Source of the DNA: Zoogloea sp041904905
GTDB lineage: Bacteria > Pseudomonadota > Gammaproteobacteria > Burkholderiales > Rhodocyclaceae
DNA length: 21,947 bases
Assembly: GCF_041904905.1 (NCBI RefSeq)
Contig: NZ_JAYRMI010000066.1
Span: forward strand, 1-21,947
Reading direction: 5' to 3'
In this document: positions 1-6,094 of the stretch, piece after piece
Numbering within the stretch: position 1 is the first letter of the stretch
Layout of the letters: the number at the start of each line of letters is the position of its first letter
Translations under genes and position numbers: made by a program
Notes under the pieces: model-generated
The model's input: only the letters and a program-made list of their open reading frames with translations
The model's database searches: none
Told to the model about the DNA's origin: nothing

Positions 1-682
1 CGCCGCGCAGGCGGTTTAGAAGAGGAGCAGGTCGACCGCGGTGAGGTCGATGTCGTTCGCCGCCGCGCAGGCGGTTTAGAAGTGGTCGAGGATCTGGGGG
101 AAGCGGGTGAAGAAGTTCGCCGCCGCGCAGGCGGTTTAGAAGGGATCGACGATCCGCCCGCCGATGACCAGGGGGTTCGCCGCCGCGCAGGCGGTTTAGA
201 AGAGGCAATCGCTGATGAACTTGCCCTTGTAGATGTTCGCCGCCGCGCAGGCGGTTTAGAAGTTGGCTTGGCCATCGTTGATGGTCGCATTTGCGTTCGC
301 CGCCGCGCAGGCGGTTTAGAAGGACCCGGTGCGGGTGATGGGCCTCAGCCAGATGTTCGCCGCCGCGCAGGCGGTTTAGAAGAGATCCTCAAGCTGGCGG
401 TCGCCGCGTTCGTCGTTCGCCGCCGCGCAGGCGGTTTAGAAGTCGACTGGACGGAAGAAGACGTGAAGGATTTTGTTCGCCGCCGCGCAGGCGGTTTAGA
501 AGACCGCGAAGAGCACGAGCCCGCCGACGACCTTGTTCGCCGCCGCGCAGGCGGTTTAGAAGACCGGGCCACCAGGCGCACGTAGGGCTTATCCGTTCGC
601 CGCCGCGCAGGCGGTTTAGAAGGTAGGCGACGATCCAGGCGTGGGTGCGCCGTCGTTCCCCGCCGCGCAGGCGGTTCAGTTC
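1..682 (+). CRISPR. Type I-F CRISPR array, trailer end (12 repeats, 11 spacers visible)
   Basis: The unit repeats every 60 bases: a 28-nt repeat beginning GTTCGCCGCC and ending in TTTAGAAG, then a 32-nt spacer. The first repeat is cut by the window edge (1-22); the others start at 55, 115, 175, 235, 295, 355, 415, 475, 535, 595 and 655. Spacers occupy 23-54, 83-114 and so on to 623-654, all exactly 32 nt and all different. The repeat matches the I-F pattern: GTTC start, a 5-bp stem CCGCC/GGCGG (repeat positions 6-10 and 16-20) around GCGCA, and a final 8 nt resembling the Cas6f-generated handle CTAAGAAA. The eleven internal repeats are identical where visible. The degenerate last repeat puts the leader to the left, so array transcription runs rightward and the older spacers are the ones seen here. 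No cas gene is in the window; cas1, cas2/3 and csy1-4, if present, lie left of base 1 or elsewhere. Subtype is inferred from repeat sequence and spacer length only. Confidence 0.96.
655..682 (+). repeat. Degenerate terminal CRISPR repeat
   Basis: The last repeat differs from the others at five positions: repeat base 5 (G to C), base 23 (T to C) and the last three bases (AAG to TTC). The stem CCGCC/GGCGG and its loop are untouched. Cas6f could therefore still recognise and cut it, but the eight bases after the stem no longer match the crRNA handle. This marks the trailer end and fixes the array direction. Confidence 0.93.
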
Positions 683-717
683 CCCGCCGTCGGGCGCGGG
701 GTTTATCCCCTCGGGGC
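682..717 (+). terminator. Possible weak end-of-array terminator (two GC hairpins)
   Basis: Directly after the terminal repeat a 6-bp stem CCCCGC (682-687) pairs with GCGGGG (696-701), followed by TTTAT and then CCCC-TC-GGGG. The T-run is short, so this is a weak or Rho-assisted stop for the array transcript at best. Confidence 0.35.
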
Positions 718-1020
718 TCGCAATTAATTGCCCGACAGGTATTTTTTAATTGCCGGACGCATCGGGAAATCTCGACTTGCCCACAGGGCTGGCCGGCGTT
801 CTGGATTTATTAATTGCCGGGAGGAAAAAACCTGGGCCGACGTCGATTTTTAAAACTGCTTCCCCCGGAAAAAAAATAGGTGGAGGGCAATTTTCTTTTT
901 CCACTTATCCACAAACAGGGAGCCAGGGCGGGATTTTTCCTGGGGTTGCCGGCTATCTTTAAATGGCTGTCGGGCCGTCCGGCTGGGGCTTGGGGCGATC
1001 TTGCGGGGCGGGGAACAAGA
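683..1020. other. AT-rich non-coding block with repeats and a DnaA box
   Basis: No convincing gene is present. In contrast to the GC-rich surroundings, the stretch is full of A and T runs. TTAATTGCC occurs three times on the plus strand (724-732, 746-754, 810-818), and GGCAATT, its partial inverse, occurs at 886-892. TTATCCACA, the full DnaA-box consensus, is at 905-913. A 70-codon frame (750-962, TTG start) runs through it, but its codons (TTA, ATT, AAA and T-ending runs) are unlike every neighbouring gene and it has no ribosome binding site. The block could be a protein-binding region, a remnant of a transferred element, or relaxed intergenic DNA next to the CRISPR locus. Confidence 0.6.
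905..913 (+). promoter_or_regulatory. Perfect DnaA box (TTATCCACA)
   Basis: The nine bases equal the high-affinity E. coli DnaA-box consensus. It lies in the AT-rich block. TTATCCCC (704-711) and TTGCCCACA (778-786) nearby are only imperfect relatives. No dnaA, dnaN or gidA is visible, so this is a single site rather than evidence of an origin. Any 9-mer can occur by chance. Confidence 0.4.
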
Positions 1021-1045
1021 AAAAGGCAGGTTGCCCTGCCTTTTT
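1021..1045. terminator. Strong bidirectional intrinsic terminator
   Basis: AAAAGGCAGG (1021-1030) and CCTGCCTTTT (1035-1044) form a perfect 10-bp stem with the 4-base loop TTGC, with T-runs on both strands. It sits 18 bases past the stop of the minus-strand gene 1063-1530, which it should terminate. It would also stop rightward readthrough from the CRISPR side. Confidence 0.9.
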
Positions 1046-1062
1046 GCCGGTGGCGGTGGGGA

Positions 1063-1530
1063 TCAGCCGTCGACCTTGCCGCCCTTGCGGGGGCGGCCGG
1101 GGCGGCGCACCCGCATGGCTTGCTGCAGTTCCGAGAGCCCTTCGGCTTTTCCGAAGAGCTTCATGAGGGCATACCCTTCGGAGGCGGCCACCATCACGTC
1201 GCTGCCCAGCGCCATCTGGGTGTCTTCCATCTTGGCAAGCACCTCGCGCAGGCGCAGCACCCGGGGCCCGAGCAGCTGGTAGGCCGCCATGTCGGCCGTC
1301 ATCTCGTCGTAGTCGAAGGTGGCGGGCAGGATGTCCGTGTTCTGTTCGAGCACCATGATCGTCTGCTGGCAGAAGATGGCCGACTTGTCGCCCATCTTGA
1401 GGAGATCCTGCCTCTCCTGGGCGGAGAGCGTGACGAAGGCGGCGGTGAAGGCTTCGAGGGCGGCGATGGCTTGATCGAGCTTGGCAACGGCGTCGACGCC
1501 AAGGTCGAGAGAGACGAGGTTTTGCGGCAT
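1063..1530 (-). CDS. Uncharacterised 155-aa helical protein with AT-hook-like C-terminus
   Basis: I cannot assign a function. The start is the ATG at 1530 (MPQNLVSLDL), because CAGGAG lies 8-9 bases upstream; the frame is open further upstream but without a better site. The protein is predicted soluble and mostly helical, with a central segment LLKMGDKSAIFCQQ (residues 43-56) and LGSDVMVAASEGYALMK (108-124). This resembles, from memory, a widespread family of small unannotated proteins carrying MGDKS and GS...A..GY motifs. The last 15 residues are strikingly basic: RRPGRPRKGG (142-151) contains the G-R-P core flanked by R/K that defines AT-hooks, which bind the AT minor groove. It is a single gene, ended by the terminator at 1021-1045, and its neighbour on the far side of that terminator is the AT-rich block. 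DNA binding is inference from the tail alone; the tail could equally be a basic RNA-binding or disordered extension. Confidence 0.85.
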   Translation of the reverse strand: MPQNLVSLDLGVDAVAKLDQAIAALEAFTAAFVTLSAQERQDLLKMGDKSAIFCQQTIMVLEQNTDILPATFDYDEMTADMAAYQLLGPRVLRLREVLAKMEDTQMALGSDVMVAASEGYALMKLFGKAEGLSELQQAMRVRRPGRPRKGGKVDG

Positions 1531-1570
1531 GACTGACTCCTGAACAGGGATTATCGAAAACCAACTTCGT

Positions 1571-1592
1571 GCTGGCTTTATATTCAGCCAGC
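1571..1592. promoter_or_regulatory. Inverted repeat upstream of the 155-aa gene
   Basis: GCTGGCT (1571-1577) and AGCCAGC (1586-1592) form a 7-bp dyad around TTATATTC. On the minus strand a -10-like GATAAT (1555-1550) lies just downstream, about 20 bases before the gene start, but no good -35 is at the right distance. It could be an operator or a 5' UTR hairpin. Confidence 0.35.
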
Positions 1593-1658
1593 CAGCAGAG
1601 GCGGATGGTACCCGATCAAACCCAATTCGGATAGCCCGGCATGCCGGCGCCAACCCCT

Positions 1659-1677
1659 GGGCCGCGCCCGGCGGCCC
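1659..1677 (-). terminator. GC-rich hairpin after rnk, no T-run
   Basis: GGGCCGC (1659-1665) pairs with GCGGCCC (1671-1677) around GCCCG. It lies about 30 bases past the rnk stop on the minus strand. There is no T-tract, so it is at most a Rho-assisted or processing structure. Confidence 0.3.
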
Positions 1678-1708
1678 GTTGGGTGCGCTGCGCGCCGGGG
1701 CGAGCGGG

Positions 1709-2092
1709 TCAGTCGGCCGGCGAGACTGCCAGCACGGTGAGGCGGATGGCGTGGCCTTCGGGGGTGCGCCAGTCGATCTGCTGGCCGACGGAGAGGCCGA
1801 GCAGGGCGCTGCCGGCGGGGGAGAAGATGGAGACCCGGCCGTCGCCGGCGTGGGCGTCGTGGGGCCAGGCGAGGGTGAGGTCGTATTCGCGGCCCGAGGT
1901 TTCCTCGCGGAAGCGGGCGCGGCGGTCGAGGGCGATGATGTGCGCGGGGGCGCTGTCGGTGTCGACGACGGTGGCGCGGGCGAGTTCGTCGCGCAGGCCG
2001 TCCAGATCGCTGCGGCCGCGGTTCGGGGGCATGGCGAGCAGGGCTTCGAGGCGTTCCAGGTCGCGGGCGGTGACGATGATCTCGGGTTTCAT
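1709..2092 (-). CDS. rnk: Rnk-like regulator, GreA/GreB C-terminal family
   Basis: 127 residues from the ATG at 2092 (MKPEIIVTARD); the start is supported by AAAGGAA about 8 bases upstream, so an upstream in-frame ATG at 2143 is rejected. An N-terminal helical segment (DLERLEALLA, residues 11-20) is followed from about residue 45 by the GreA/GreB-type C-terminal domain, with the signature SPAGSALLGLSVGQQIDW (91-108). The family lacks the long acidic coiled coil of GreA/GreB, binds RNA polymerase near the secondary channel, and in E. coli affects nucleoside diphosphate kinase levels; E. coli Rnk is 136 aa. The gene appears monocistronic: it follows the terminator at 2141-2180 that closes the orn operon. 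A generic GreA-like factor is the alternative, but length and the short N-terminus fit Rnk. Confidence 0.88.
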   Translation of the reverse strand: MKPEIIVTARDLERLEALLAMPPNRGRSDLDGLRDELARATVVDTDSAPAHIIALDRRARFREETSGREYDLTLAWPHDAHAGDGRVSIFSPAGSALLGLSVGQQIDWRTPEGHAIRLTVLAVSPAD

Positions 2093-2140
2093 GGCGGTTC
2101 CTTTATCTGTGCAGGCCGGCCCGTCGCGGCGTGGACGGGC

Positions 2141-2180
2141 CAAAGAAAATGGTCGAATCGTCGCAGGGCGATTCGACCAT
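2141..2180 (-). terminator. Intrinsic terminator of the orn operon
   Basis: A perfect 12-bp stem, ATGGTCGAATCG (2149-2160) against CGATTCGACCAT (2169-2180), has an 8-base loop. Read on the minus strand it is followed by TTTTCTTT. It stands about 85 bases past the stop of the 47-aa gene and about 56 bases before the rnk start. Confidence 0.85.
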
Positions 2181-2264
2181 CCGGAAGCCGGCCGGGGGCG
2201 CGAAACGGCGCCCCACGTTACGGTCGGTCCGCAAGGACAGACCGCCGCGGGGGCGGACGGTTCC

Positions 2265-2408
2265 TCAGCCGTAGATCTTGCACATCAGCGGCGAGACCGC
2301 GGTGTGGCTGAAACGCCCGAGCAGAAAGAAGAACACGCAGACAAGCAGAAGGCCGATGACCCGGCCGCGGTTGCGCAGCCACCAGCCGCGCAGGGTTTCC
2401 CGATCCAT
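2265..2408 (-). CDS. Small single-pass membrane protein (47 aa) downstream of orn
   Basis: Unknown function. The ATG at 2408 lies two bases after the orn stop, with AAGGTG from the end of orn as its Shine-Dalgarno, so the two genes should be cotranscribed and translationally coupled. The 47 residues divide into a short basic N-terminus (MDRETLRGWWLRNRGR), one hydrophobic segment of about 18 residues (VIGLLLVCVFFFLLG, roughly 17-33) and a short tail SHTAVSPLMCKIYG. The positive-inside rule predicts the N-terminus in the cytoplasm. The open frame continues upstream antisense-like through orn, but only this part looks like protein. It ends before the operon terminator at 2141-2180. It might anchor or assist Orn or be an independent small membrane protein; nothing in the sequence decides. 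Confidence 0.72.
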   Translation of the reverse strand: MDRETLRGWWLRNRGRVIGLLLVCVFFFLLGRFSHTAVSPLMCKIYG

Positions 2409-2410
2409 GC

Positions 2411-2956
2411 TCACACCTTCAGGAAGTGCTCCCGGTAGTAGCGCAGTTCGGCGATGGATTCGAGGATGTCGTCCAGGGCCTTGTGGGCGCCCTTCTTCTC
2501 GAGGCCCTTGTACACATCCGGGCGCCAGCGGCGGCAGAGTTCCTTGAGGGTGGAGACGTCGAGGTTGCGGTAGTGGAAGTAGCCTTCCAGGGTGGGCATG
2601 TAGCGGGCCATGAAGCGGCGGTCCTGGCCGATGGAGTTGCCGCACATGGGGGTGGTGCGGGCGGGCACCCACTGCTTCATGAACTCCAGGTAGATCGCTT
2701 CGGCGGCGGCCTCGTCGATGGTGGAGGCCTTGACCCGCTCGATGAGGCCGGAGCGGCCGTGGGTGTTCTTGTTCCACTCGTCCATGCCGTCGAGCACGGC
2801 GGCGGGTTGATGCACGGCGATCACCGGGCCTTCGGCCACCACGTCGAGCTTGCTGTTGGTGACGATCATCGCCATTTCGATGATGCGGTCGCGGTCGGGT
2901 TCGAGGCCGGTCATTTCCATGTCCAGCCAGATGAGGTGATTCTGGTCCTGTGCCAT
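2411..2956 (-). CDS. orn: Oligoribonuclease
   Basis: 181 residues, the usual length. Orn is a cytoplasmic 3'-5' exoribonuclease that degrades 2-5-nt RNAs (nanoRNA) and pGpG, finishing mRNA decay and cyclic-di-GMP turnover. The DEDDh catalytic set is complete: D12 and E14 in WLDMEMTGL, D112 in GNSIGQDRRF, and H158 with D163 in HKALDD, the same numbering as E. coli Orn. The final segment SIAELRYYREHFLKV is typical. It is first in a two-gene unit with the 47-aa membrane protein and is divergent from the M48 protease gene; the shared 141-base gap (2957-3097) holds a -10-like TAGAAT (2991-2986) for orn but no clear -35. Family and function are certain. Confidence 0.98.
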   Translation of the reverse strand: MAQDQNHLIWLDMEMTGLEPDRDRIIEMAMIVTNSKLDVVAEGPVIAVHQPAAVLDGMDEWNKNTHGRSGLIERVKASTIDEAAAEAIYLEFMKQWVPARTTPMCGNSIGQDRRFMARYMPTLEGYFHYRNLDVSTLKELCRRWRPDVYKGLEKKGAHKALDDILESIAELRYYREHFLKV

Positions 2957-3097
2957 AATCGGCTCGCTTTATCGGTAAAGGCGCGATTCTACGCCCTCGC
3001 CGCCCGTTTTCCGTTGCCCCGGCGCCCGCTCTGTGCCCTCGCGCGGAGCCCGCGTGGCGGGCCCTTCCTCCCCCCTGTCGCCCCCCGCTTTCAGCCG

Positions 3098-4351
3098 ATG
3101 ACTGCCAGCAGTTTCTCCGTCCTGTTCCTGTTTGCCCTTGGCGCCGGCCTGCTCGTGCGCCTGTGGCTGGCCACCCGCCAGATGCGCCACGTGGCGGCCC
3201 ACCGGGGGGCGGTGCCGGCCCCCTTCGCCAGCCGTATCGCCCTGGAGGCCCACACCAAGGCCGCCGATTACACCGTGGCGCGGGTGCGCCTGGGGGTGGT
3301 GGATCTGCTCATTTCGGCGGCGCTGACGGTGGCGCTCACCCTGGGCGGCGGGCTGCAGGCGCTGCTCGATCTGGCGGGGCGTTTCTTCGAGGCGGGCGGG
3401 CTGGCCCATGGCGTGGCCTTCGTGGCGCTGGTGGCGGCGGTGTCGTGGGCGGTCGATCTGCCGCTCACGGTTTACCGCAGCTTCGGGCTGGAGGCGCGCT
3501 TTGGGTTCAACCGCCTCACCCCGGCCCTGTTCGCGGCCGACGCCCTGAAGGGCGTGGCCCTGTCGGCCCTCATCGGCCTGCCCCTGATCGCCTTCGTGCT
3601 GTGGCTGATGGACGCCATGGGCAGCCTGTGGTGGCTCTACGTGTGGGCCTTCTGGCTGGTGTTCAACCTGCTCACCCTGCTGATCTACCCCACGCTCATC
3701 GCGCCCCTGTTCAACACCTTCCAGCCGCTGGAAGACAGCGCCCTCAAATCCCGCATCGAGGCGCTGCTCACCCGCTGCGGTTTCCGCCTGTCGGGCCTGT
3801 TCGTGATGGACGGCTCGAAGCGCTCGGCCCACGGCAACGCCTACTTCACCGGCTTTGGCGCGGCCAAGCGGATCGTCTTCTTCGACACCCTGCTGGACAA
3901 GCTCTCGCCGACCGAGGTGGAGGCCGTGCTGGCCCACGAGCTGGGCCACTATCACCACCGCCACCTCTGGAAGCGGCTGGCGGCGATCGGCGCCGGCAGC
4001 CTGGCCTTCTTCGCGCTGCTGGGGCATCTGGCCGGACAGGCGTGGTTCTTCGAAGGGCTGGGGATGCAGGCCGGCGGCACCGCGCCCACCCTGGTGCTGT
4101 TTGCGCTGGTGCTGCCGGTGTTCACCTTCCCCCTCACCCCGCTGATGAGCCGCTGGTCGCGCAAGCATGAGTTCGAGGCCGACGCCTACGCCGCCAGCCA
4201 CGCGCCGGCCTCCGAGCTGGTGAGCGCGCTGGTCAAGCTCTACCGGGACAACGCCTCCACCCTCACGCCCGACCCGGTGTACTCCAGCGTGTACGACTCC
4301 CATCCCCCCGCGGCGATCCGCATCGCCCGTCTGCAGGAACTCGCCCGTTGA
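3098..4351 (+). CDS. M48 family (Ste24/CAAX-protease-like) membrane metallopeptidase
   Basis: 417 residues from the ATG at 3098 (MTASSFSVLF). The start is chosen because the hydrophobic N-terminal segment begins there; no strong Shine-Dalgarno is visible, so it is less certain than the end. The zinc site is complete: H280-E-L-G-H284 with third ligand E360 in HEFEAD (357-362). Several membrane segments (about 5-23, 70-90, 105-125, 150-175, 180-200, then a pair near 295-345) surround it, as in Ste24p/CAAX prenyl protease 1. Residues RFGFNR and DGSKRSAHGNAYFTGFG are family hallmarks. In bacteria without prenylated CAAX proteins these enzymes are thought to act in membrane-protein quality control, like HtpX. 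Its stop overlaps the rsgA start by 4 bases, so the two are coupled. The substrate is unknown. Confidence 0.95.
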   Translation: MTASSFSVLFLFALGAGLLVRLWLATRQMRHVAAHRGAVPAPFASRIALEAHTKAADYTVARVRLGVVDLLISAALTVALTLGGGLQALLDLAGRFFEAGGLAHGVAFVALVAAVSWAVDLPLTVYRSFGLEARFGFNRLTPALFAADALKGVALSALIGLPLIAFVLWLMDAMGSLWWLYVWAFWLVFNLLTLLIYPTLIAPLFNTFQPLEDSALKSRIEALLTRCGFRLSGLFVMDGSKRSAHGNAYFTGFGAAKRIVFFDTLLDKLSPTEVEAVLAHELGHYHHRHLWKRLAAIGAGSLAFFALLGHLAGQAWFFEGLGMQAGGTAPTLVLFALVLPVFTFPLTPLMSRWSRKHEFEADAYAASHAPASELVSALVKLYRDNASTLTPDPVYSSVYDSHPPAAIRIARLQELAR

Positions 4352-5241
4352 AAACCACCGGCACCCTCATCGCCGCCTTCGGGCGGCAGTACGAAGTGAA
4401 GACCGACGCCGGCGAGATCCTGCTGTGCGTGCCCCGCGGCAAGAAGAGCGTGTTCGCCTGCGGCGACCGGGTTCAGGTGGCGGCCACCGGGCCCGGCCAG
4501 GGCGTGATCGACAAGCTGATCGAGCGCACCAGCCTGCTCTACCGCTCGGACGCGTGGCGCCAGAAGCTGATCGCCGCCAACGCCACCCAGGTGGTGATGG
4601 TGGTGGCCACCGAGCCGAGCTTTTCGGATGAGTTCGTGTCGCGCTGCGTGTGCGCCGCCGAAGACCAGCACGTGAAGGTGCTGATCGTGCTCAACAAGAC
4701 CGACCTGCCCGCCGGGCTGGCCGACGCCCAGGCGCGCCTCGCCACCTTTGCAGCGCTGGGCTATCCGGTGCTGGAGCTGTCGGCGCTGGACGACGTGGAG
4801 GCGCTGCGGGCCCGCCTGATCGGCGAGACCAGCCTGCTGGTGGGGCAATCGGGGATGGGCAAGTCGACCCTCACCAACGCCCTGATCCCGGAGGCCCGGG
4901 CGGAGACGCGGGAGATCTCGGAGGTGCTGGATACCGGCAAGCACACCACCACCTTCGCCCGGCTGTATCCGCTGCCCGAAGGCGGCGGCATCATCGACAG
5001 CCCGGGGATGCAGACCTTCGGGCTGGTACATCTGAGTTCCGAAGCCCTGGAGGCGAGCTTTCCGGAGTTTCGCCCGTATTCGGGCCAGTGCCGTTTCCGC
5101 GACTGCCGCCACGACACCGAGCCGGGCTGCGCCCTGCGCGAGGCCGCCGAGGCAGGCAAGATCGACGCCCGCCGGCTGCGCCAGTTTCTGGATTTCCGCG
5201 CCGAGTGCGAGAGCGCCCGGCGTCAGGCCCAGGGCTGGTAA
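4348..5241 (+). CDS. rsgA: Small ribosomal subunit biogenesis GTPase RsgA (TTG start)
   Basis: 297 residues. RsgA (YjeQ) is a ribosome-stimulated GTPase acting in late 30S maturation. An N-terminal OB fold (about 1-65) precedes a circularly permuted GTPase domain, with G4 NKTD (116-119) before G1 GQSGMGKS (166-173), switch I around HTTTF (199-203) and G3 DSPG (217-220). The C-terminal zinc finger is intact: C248, C253, H255, C261. The start is TTG at 4348; TTGA is shared with the TGA stop of the protease gene and AGGAA lies about 10 bases upstream. The weak start with overlap suggests low, coupled translation. Its 3' end faces the convergent Anbu gene with only three bases between stop codons. 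Confidence 0.97.
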   Translation: MKTTGTLIAAFGRQYEVKTDAGEILLCVPRGKKSVFACGDRVQVAATGPGQGVIDKLIERTSLLYRSDAWRQKLIAANATQVVMVVATEPSFSDEFVSRCVCAAEDQHVKVLIVLNKTDLPAGLADAQARLATFAALGYPVLELSALDDVEALRARLIGETSLLVGQSGMGKSTLTNALIPEARAETREISEVLDTGKHTTTFARLYPLPEGGGIIDSPGMQTFGLVHLSSEALEASFPEFRPYSGQCRFRDCRHDTEPGCALREAAEAGKIDARRLRQFLDFRAECESARRQAQGW

Positions 5242-5244
5242 GGC

Positions 5245-5994
5245 TTACGCCTGCTCGCCCGCGTCCAGCCAGTCGGGGTTGGGCAGCTCGTCGAAGGCGT
5301 GGCCGAGGGCCTCGCTCCAGCGGTTGCGGATCATCGCGAAGTATTCGTTCTTGGCGTCGATGCTGGAGTGGGACGCGATCTTCAGCTCGTCGGTGCGCAG
5401 GATGGTGAGGTCCAGCGGCACACCCACCGAGAGGTTGGAGCGGATCGTGGAATCCATCGAAATCAGCGCCAGCTTGGCGGCTTCGTCGAGGCTGGTGTGG
5501 CGCTTCACCACCCGGTCGATGATGGGCTTGCCGTACTTGGATTCGCCGATCTGGAAGTACGGGGTGTCGGGCGTGGCCTCGATGAAGTTGCCGGCCGCGT
5601 AGATGTGGAACAGGCGCGGCTGCTCGGTGCCGATCTGGCCGCCAAGGATGAGCGCGGCGGTGAAGTCGATGCCGAAGTTTTTCAGCGCGTCGGCGTCGCG
5701 GCGGTGCACCTCCCGCAGCATCTCGCCCACATGCCGGGCCGCCTCGAACATGTTGGGCACCGCCCACAGGTTCTCGCGCCCGTCCTGGGCGGCCATCGCC
5801 TCGCGGAGCATCGACACCAGCTGCTGGGTGATGGCGAGGTTGCCGGAACTCATCAGCACCAGCACGCGCTCGCCGGGGCGCTGAAAGATGCTCGTCTTGC
5901 GGAAGGTGTTGATGTGGTCGACGCCGGCGTTGGTACGGGAGTCCGACAGGAACACCATACCCGCGTCGAGCAGCATGCTGACACAGTAGGTCAT
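5245..5994 (-). CDS. Anbu, proteasome-like peptidase homologue
   Basis: 249 residues from the ATG at 5994, with GAGG about 8 bases upstream; an upstream in-frame ATG (6048) would add 18 residues ahead of the conserved start and is rejected. After Met removal the N-terminus is T1-Y-C-V-S, with D17 and K32 in SDSRTNAGVDHINTFRKT: the Ntn-hydrolase arrangement of HslV and proteasome beta subunits. IDFTAALILGGQIG (about residues 127-140) and the C-terminal half match Anbu (ancestral beta subunit). Anbu forms open-ring or helical assemblies and its proteolytic role remains disputed. In many genomes it sits with an ATP-grasp protein, an alpha-E protein and a transglutaminase-like protein; none is in this window. 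It follows the merR-side hairpin and converges on rsgA. Family is confident, activity is not. Confidence 0.94.
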   Translation of the reverse strand: MTYCVSMLLDAGMVFLSDSRTNAGVDHINTFRKTSIFQRPGERVLVLMSSGNLAITQQLVSMLREAMAAQDGRENLWAVPNMFEAARHVGEMLREVHRRDADALKNFGIDFTAALILGGQIGTEQPRLFHIYAAGNFIEATPDTPYFQIGESKYGKPIIDRVVKRHTSLDEAAKLALISMDSTIRSNLSVGVPLDLTILRTDELKIASHSSIDAKNEYFAMIRNRWSEALGHAFDELPNPDWLDAGEQA

Positions 5995-6067
5995 GGGAAG
6001 CCTCGGGGGGGAAATCGGGTCGTGGAGAGGGGCGGAGCAGACACGCACCGCCAGCGTGGATGAAACG

Positions 6068-6092
6068 CGGGCGGGGCTGGCGCCCCCGCCCG
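6068..6092 (-). terminator. GC-rich hairpin ending the pheT-ihfA-merR transcript
   Basis: CGGGCGGGG (6068-6076) pairs with CCCCGCCCG (6084-6092), a perfect 9-bp stem starting three bases after the merR stop. On the minus strand only CGTTTC follows, so the T-tract is poor; efficient termination may need Rho. Confidence 0.55.
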
Positions 6093-6094
6093 AC

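Noticed and set aside
263..294. Spacer 5 matching infC near 11335 (self-targeting)
   Set aside because: Only about 11 consecutive bases agree; the rest differs, so it is a chance match.
82..585. Open frames through the CRISPR array on both strands (for example 82-585 plus, 345-581 minus) giving tandem VRRRAGGLE repeats
   Set aside because: The 60-base period is a multiple of three, so a repeat without stops gives an artificial repetitive protein. No ribosome binding site, and the array explains the pattern.
750..962. 70-codon frame with TTG start in the AT-rich block
   Set aside because: Codon use is unlike all neighbours, there is no Shine-Dalgarno, and the sequence has no recognisable fold.
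683..1020. A second chromosomal or plasmid origin, because of the DnaA box and AT-richness
   Set aside because: Only one perfect box, no 13-mer array, and no initiator or partition gene nearby.
2969..4303. Long minus-strand frame opposite the M48 protease (444 codons, rich in His, Gln, Arg, Gly)
   Set aside because: Mirror frame of a GC-rich gene; the plus strand carries a complete metalloprotease with catalytic residues.
5995..6094. A tRNA gene downstream of merR, as found in some related operons
   Set aside because: No T-arm or acceptor pairing is present; the gap holds only a GC-rich hairpin.
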